Origin: JAWVFM01 sp963841455
GTDB taxonomy: Bacteria > Actinomycetota > Thermoleophilia > Solirubrobacterales > 70-9
DNA length: 64,000 nt
Reading direction: 5' to 3'
Assembly (NCBI GenBank): GCA_963841455.1
Contig: CAWJCU010000007.1
Location: forward strand, 62,001 to 126,000
Part shown: positions 62,999-64,000 of the stretch, in pieces
Layout: every line of letters begins with the position of its first letter
How positions within the stretch are numbered: the stretch's first letter is position 1
Notes under the pieces: generated by a model
Seen by the model: only the letters and a program-made list of their open reading frames with translations
Databases searched by the model: none
Told to the model about the DNA's origin: nothing
Made by a program: the position numbers and the translations under genes

Positions 62999-63660
62999 GC
63001 GATCCCGGCACAGCCGCCGCGCGCCGAGAGCAGCTGCTCGAGGTCTACCGAGCGGCGTCGACCTGCACGAGGTGCCCGCTCTCGGCGACGAGGACGAAGG
63101 TCGTTTTCGGCGCCGGCGACGCCGACGCCGACCTGATGTTCGTCGGGGAGGCGCCCGGCGCCGAGGAGGATCGCCAGGGCCTCCCGTTCGTCGGCCGGGC
63201 CGGACAGCTCCTCGGCGACTTGCTTGGCGGTATCGGCCTCAGCCGCGAGGACGTCTTCATCACCAACGTCTTGAAGAGCCGTCCGCCGGGCAACCGTGAC
63301 CCGCAGCCTGCCGAGATCGAGGCCTGTCATCCCTACCTGATGCGCCAGGTCGAGCTGATCGAGCCGCGGGTGATCGCGACGCTGGGCAACTTCGCCACGA
63401 AGCTGATCACGGGTTCCCGCGTCGGCATCACGCGCGTGCGCGGGACGCCCCAGGTGCACGAGATCGCCGGGCGCACGGTCTTCGTCATGCCGCTGCTCCA
63501 TCCGGCCGCCGCGCTTCGCACGCCCTCCCTGGTCGAGACCCTGCAGGGCGACTTCAGGACGCTGGCTGAGCTGGTTCAGCAGCAGCCGCCGGCATCGGAG
63601 ACGCCGGACGCCGTCGCCGCCGAGCCCGAGCCGAACCAGCTCGGCCTTTTCGGAGGGTGA
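62995..63660 (+). CDS. Uracil-DNA glycosylase, family 4-like
   Basis: A 221-residue protein: CTRCPLSATRTKVVFGAGDA, DLMFVGEAPGAEEDRQGLPF (active-site GEAPGxxEDxxG), VGRAGQLLGDLLGGIGLSRE, ITNVLKSRPPGNRDPQPAEI and the catalytic-site MPLLHPAAALR. This is the UDG family 4/SPO1-polymerase-related group with an iron-sulfur cluster that removes uracil from DNA. The third cluster Cys, usual in KCRPPGNR, is Ser here (KSRPPGNR), so cluster binding is uncertain. TTG start; GTGA overlap with tsaE. Confidence 0.88.
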   Translation: MSDPGTAAARREQLLEVYRAASTCTRCPLSATRTKVVFGAGDADADLMFVGEAPGAEEDRQGLPFVGRAGQLLGDLLGGIGLSREDVFITNVLKSRPPGNRDPQPAEIEACHPYLMRQVELIEPRVIATLGNFATKLITGSRVGITRVRGTPQVHEIAGRTVFVMPLLHPAAALRTPSLVETLQGDFRTLAELVQQQPPASETPDAVAAEPEPNQLGLFGG

Positions 63661-64000
63661 GCGGCGCGGCGCGAATTCTCGAGACCGACTCCGCGGAGGC
63701 AACCGAGGGCATCGGGGCGGAGATCGCATCGTCGATCGAAGCGGGGGACGTCGTCACGGTCGCGGGCGAGCTCGGCGCCGGCAAGACGACGCTCATCCGC
63801 GGCGCCTGCCGGGAGCTCGGCGTGACCGAGCCGATCGCCTCGCCGACGTTCACGATCGGGACGCGATACCGCGGGCGTCTGCCGGTGTCGCACCTCGACC
63901 TCTACCGCCTCGAGGGGCTCCAAGCCGAGGACCCCGGCCTGCTCGACGACTATCTCACCGACGACGCCGTGGCGCTCGTCGAGTGGCCGGGGGTCGCGGA
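63657..64000 (+). CDS. tsaE: tRNA threonylcarbamoyladenosine ATPase TsaE (3' truncated by window)
   Basis: The frame from GTG 63657 is open to the window edge (114 residues): VAGELGAGKTTLIRGACREL (P-loop), EPIASPTFTIGTRYRGRLPV, SHLDLYRLEG and VALVEWPG, in the family order. TsaE is the ATPase of the t6A tRNA-modification complex with TsaD and TsaB, whose genes usually follow. Start overlaps the glycosylase stop. Confidence 0.9.
   Translation, partial: MSGAARILETDSAEATEGIGAEIASSIEAGDVVTVAGELGAGKTTLIRGACRELGVTEPIASPTFTIGTRYRGRLPVSHLDLYRLEGLQAEDPGLLDDYLTDDAVALVEWPGVA

Overview
The window is a continuous stretch of a high-GC genome (roughly 70% G+C by eye) with almost no non-coding space. Gene content and order point to Actinomycetota, most likely class Thermoleophilia (Solirubrobacterales/Gaiellales). 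Evidence for this is the fused hisI-hisE, the comEC-holA-rpsT and lepA-hrcA-dnaJ-prmA-(murI)-yqeY-phoH-ybeY-era core clusters, two surface proteins with the N-terminal PSPALVISAIALIVAVGGG-type membrane anchor, and frequent GTG/TTG starts. The assignment is inferred from memory of family patterns, not from a database search.

Layout. 1-5.3 kb: end of comEC, a proline-rich membrane protein, holA facing rpsT, murJ, and a secreted GH114-like protein. 5.4-15.7 kb: lepA to era, the translation/heat-shock/cell-wall block, with two SnoaL-like proteins and a MaoC pair where hemW is often found, and murI where rsmE is often found. 15.8-17.7 kb: a membrane PAS-PAS-GGDEF diguanylate cyclase. 17.7-26.4 kb: hisIE and a complete trp set (trpE, G, D, C, then an HtrA protease, then trpF, B, A). 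26.4-31.8 kb: a 53-aa membrane protein, pfkA with pyrophosphate-type residues, an ABC-type binding lipoprotein, an epimerase and an ACT-malic enzyme. 31.9-45.4 kb: a decayed AbiEi-like gene, polA, YdcZ, a flavin reductase, rpsA, coaE, a lytic transglycosylase, two paralogous surface proteins, MarR with an MFS exporter, and uvrB. 45.4-53.3 kb: small membrane proteins, an AbiEi/DUF559 gene with a damaged 3' end, a coiled-coil protein, a second MFS and uvrA. 53.3-60.0 kb: a tightly overlapping run of secreted genes (lipoproteins, DUF1028, two delta-60-repeat beta-propellers). 60.0-64.0 kb: yjbQ-panB-panD-panC on the minus strand, then fmdB, a family-4 uracil-DNA glycosylase and the start of tsaE.

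Two genome-wide features stand out. (1) At least 16 operon-leading genes have a TANNNT -10 box 6-8 nt before the start codon, so their mRNAs should be leaderless; operon-internal genes instead carry Shine-Dalgarno sites or overlap the previous stop. (2) Three gaps (8102-8152, 12961-13008, 61352-61399) hold the same two-hairpin element. In all three it follows a TGA; in two it runs straight into the Shine-Dalgarno site of the next gene (yqeY, panB). Both hairpins show compensatory changes. I do not recognise it as a known riboswitch and regard it as the best candidate for an undescribed regulatory RNA. A 99-nt near-perfect inverted repeat upstream of trpF is the second unexplained structure.

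Many genes (prmA, murI, phoH, era, MFS2, uvrA, an acyltransferase and others) are split by single-base indels that restore a full-length family protein when corrected. They cluster at 11.5-15.5 kb and 46-53 kb and are more likely assembly errors than real decay.
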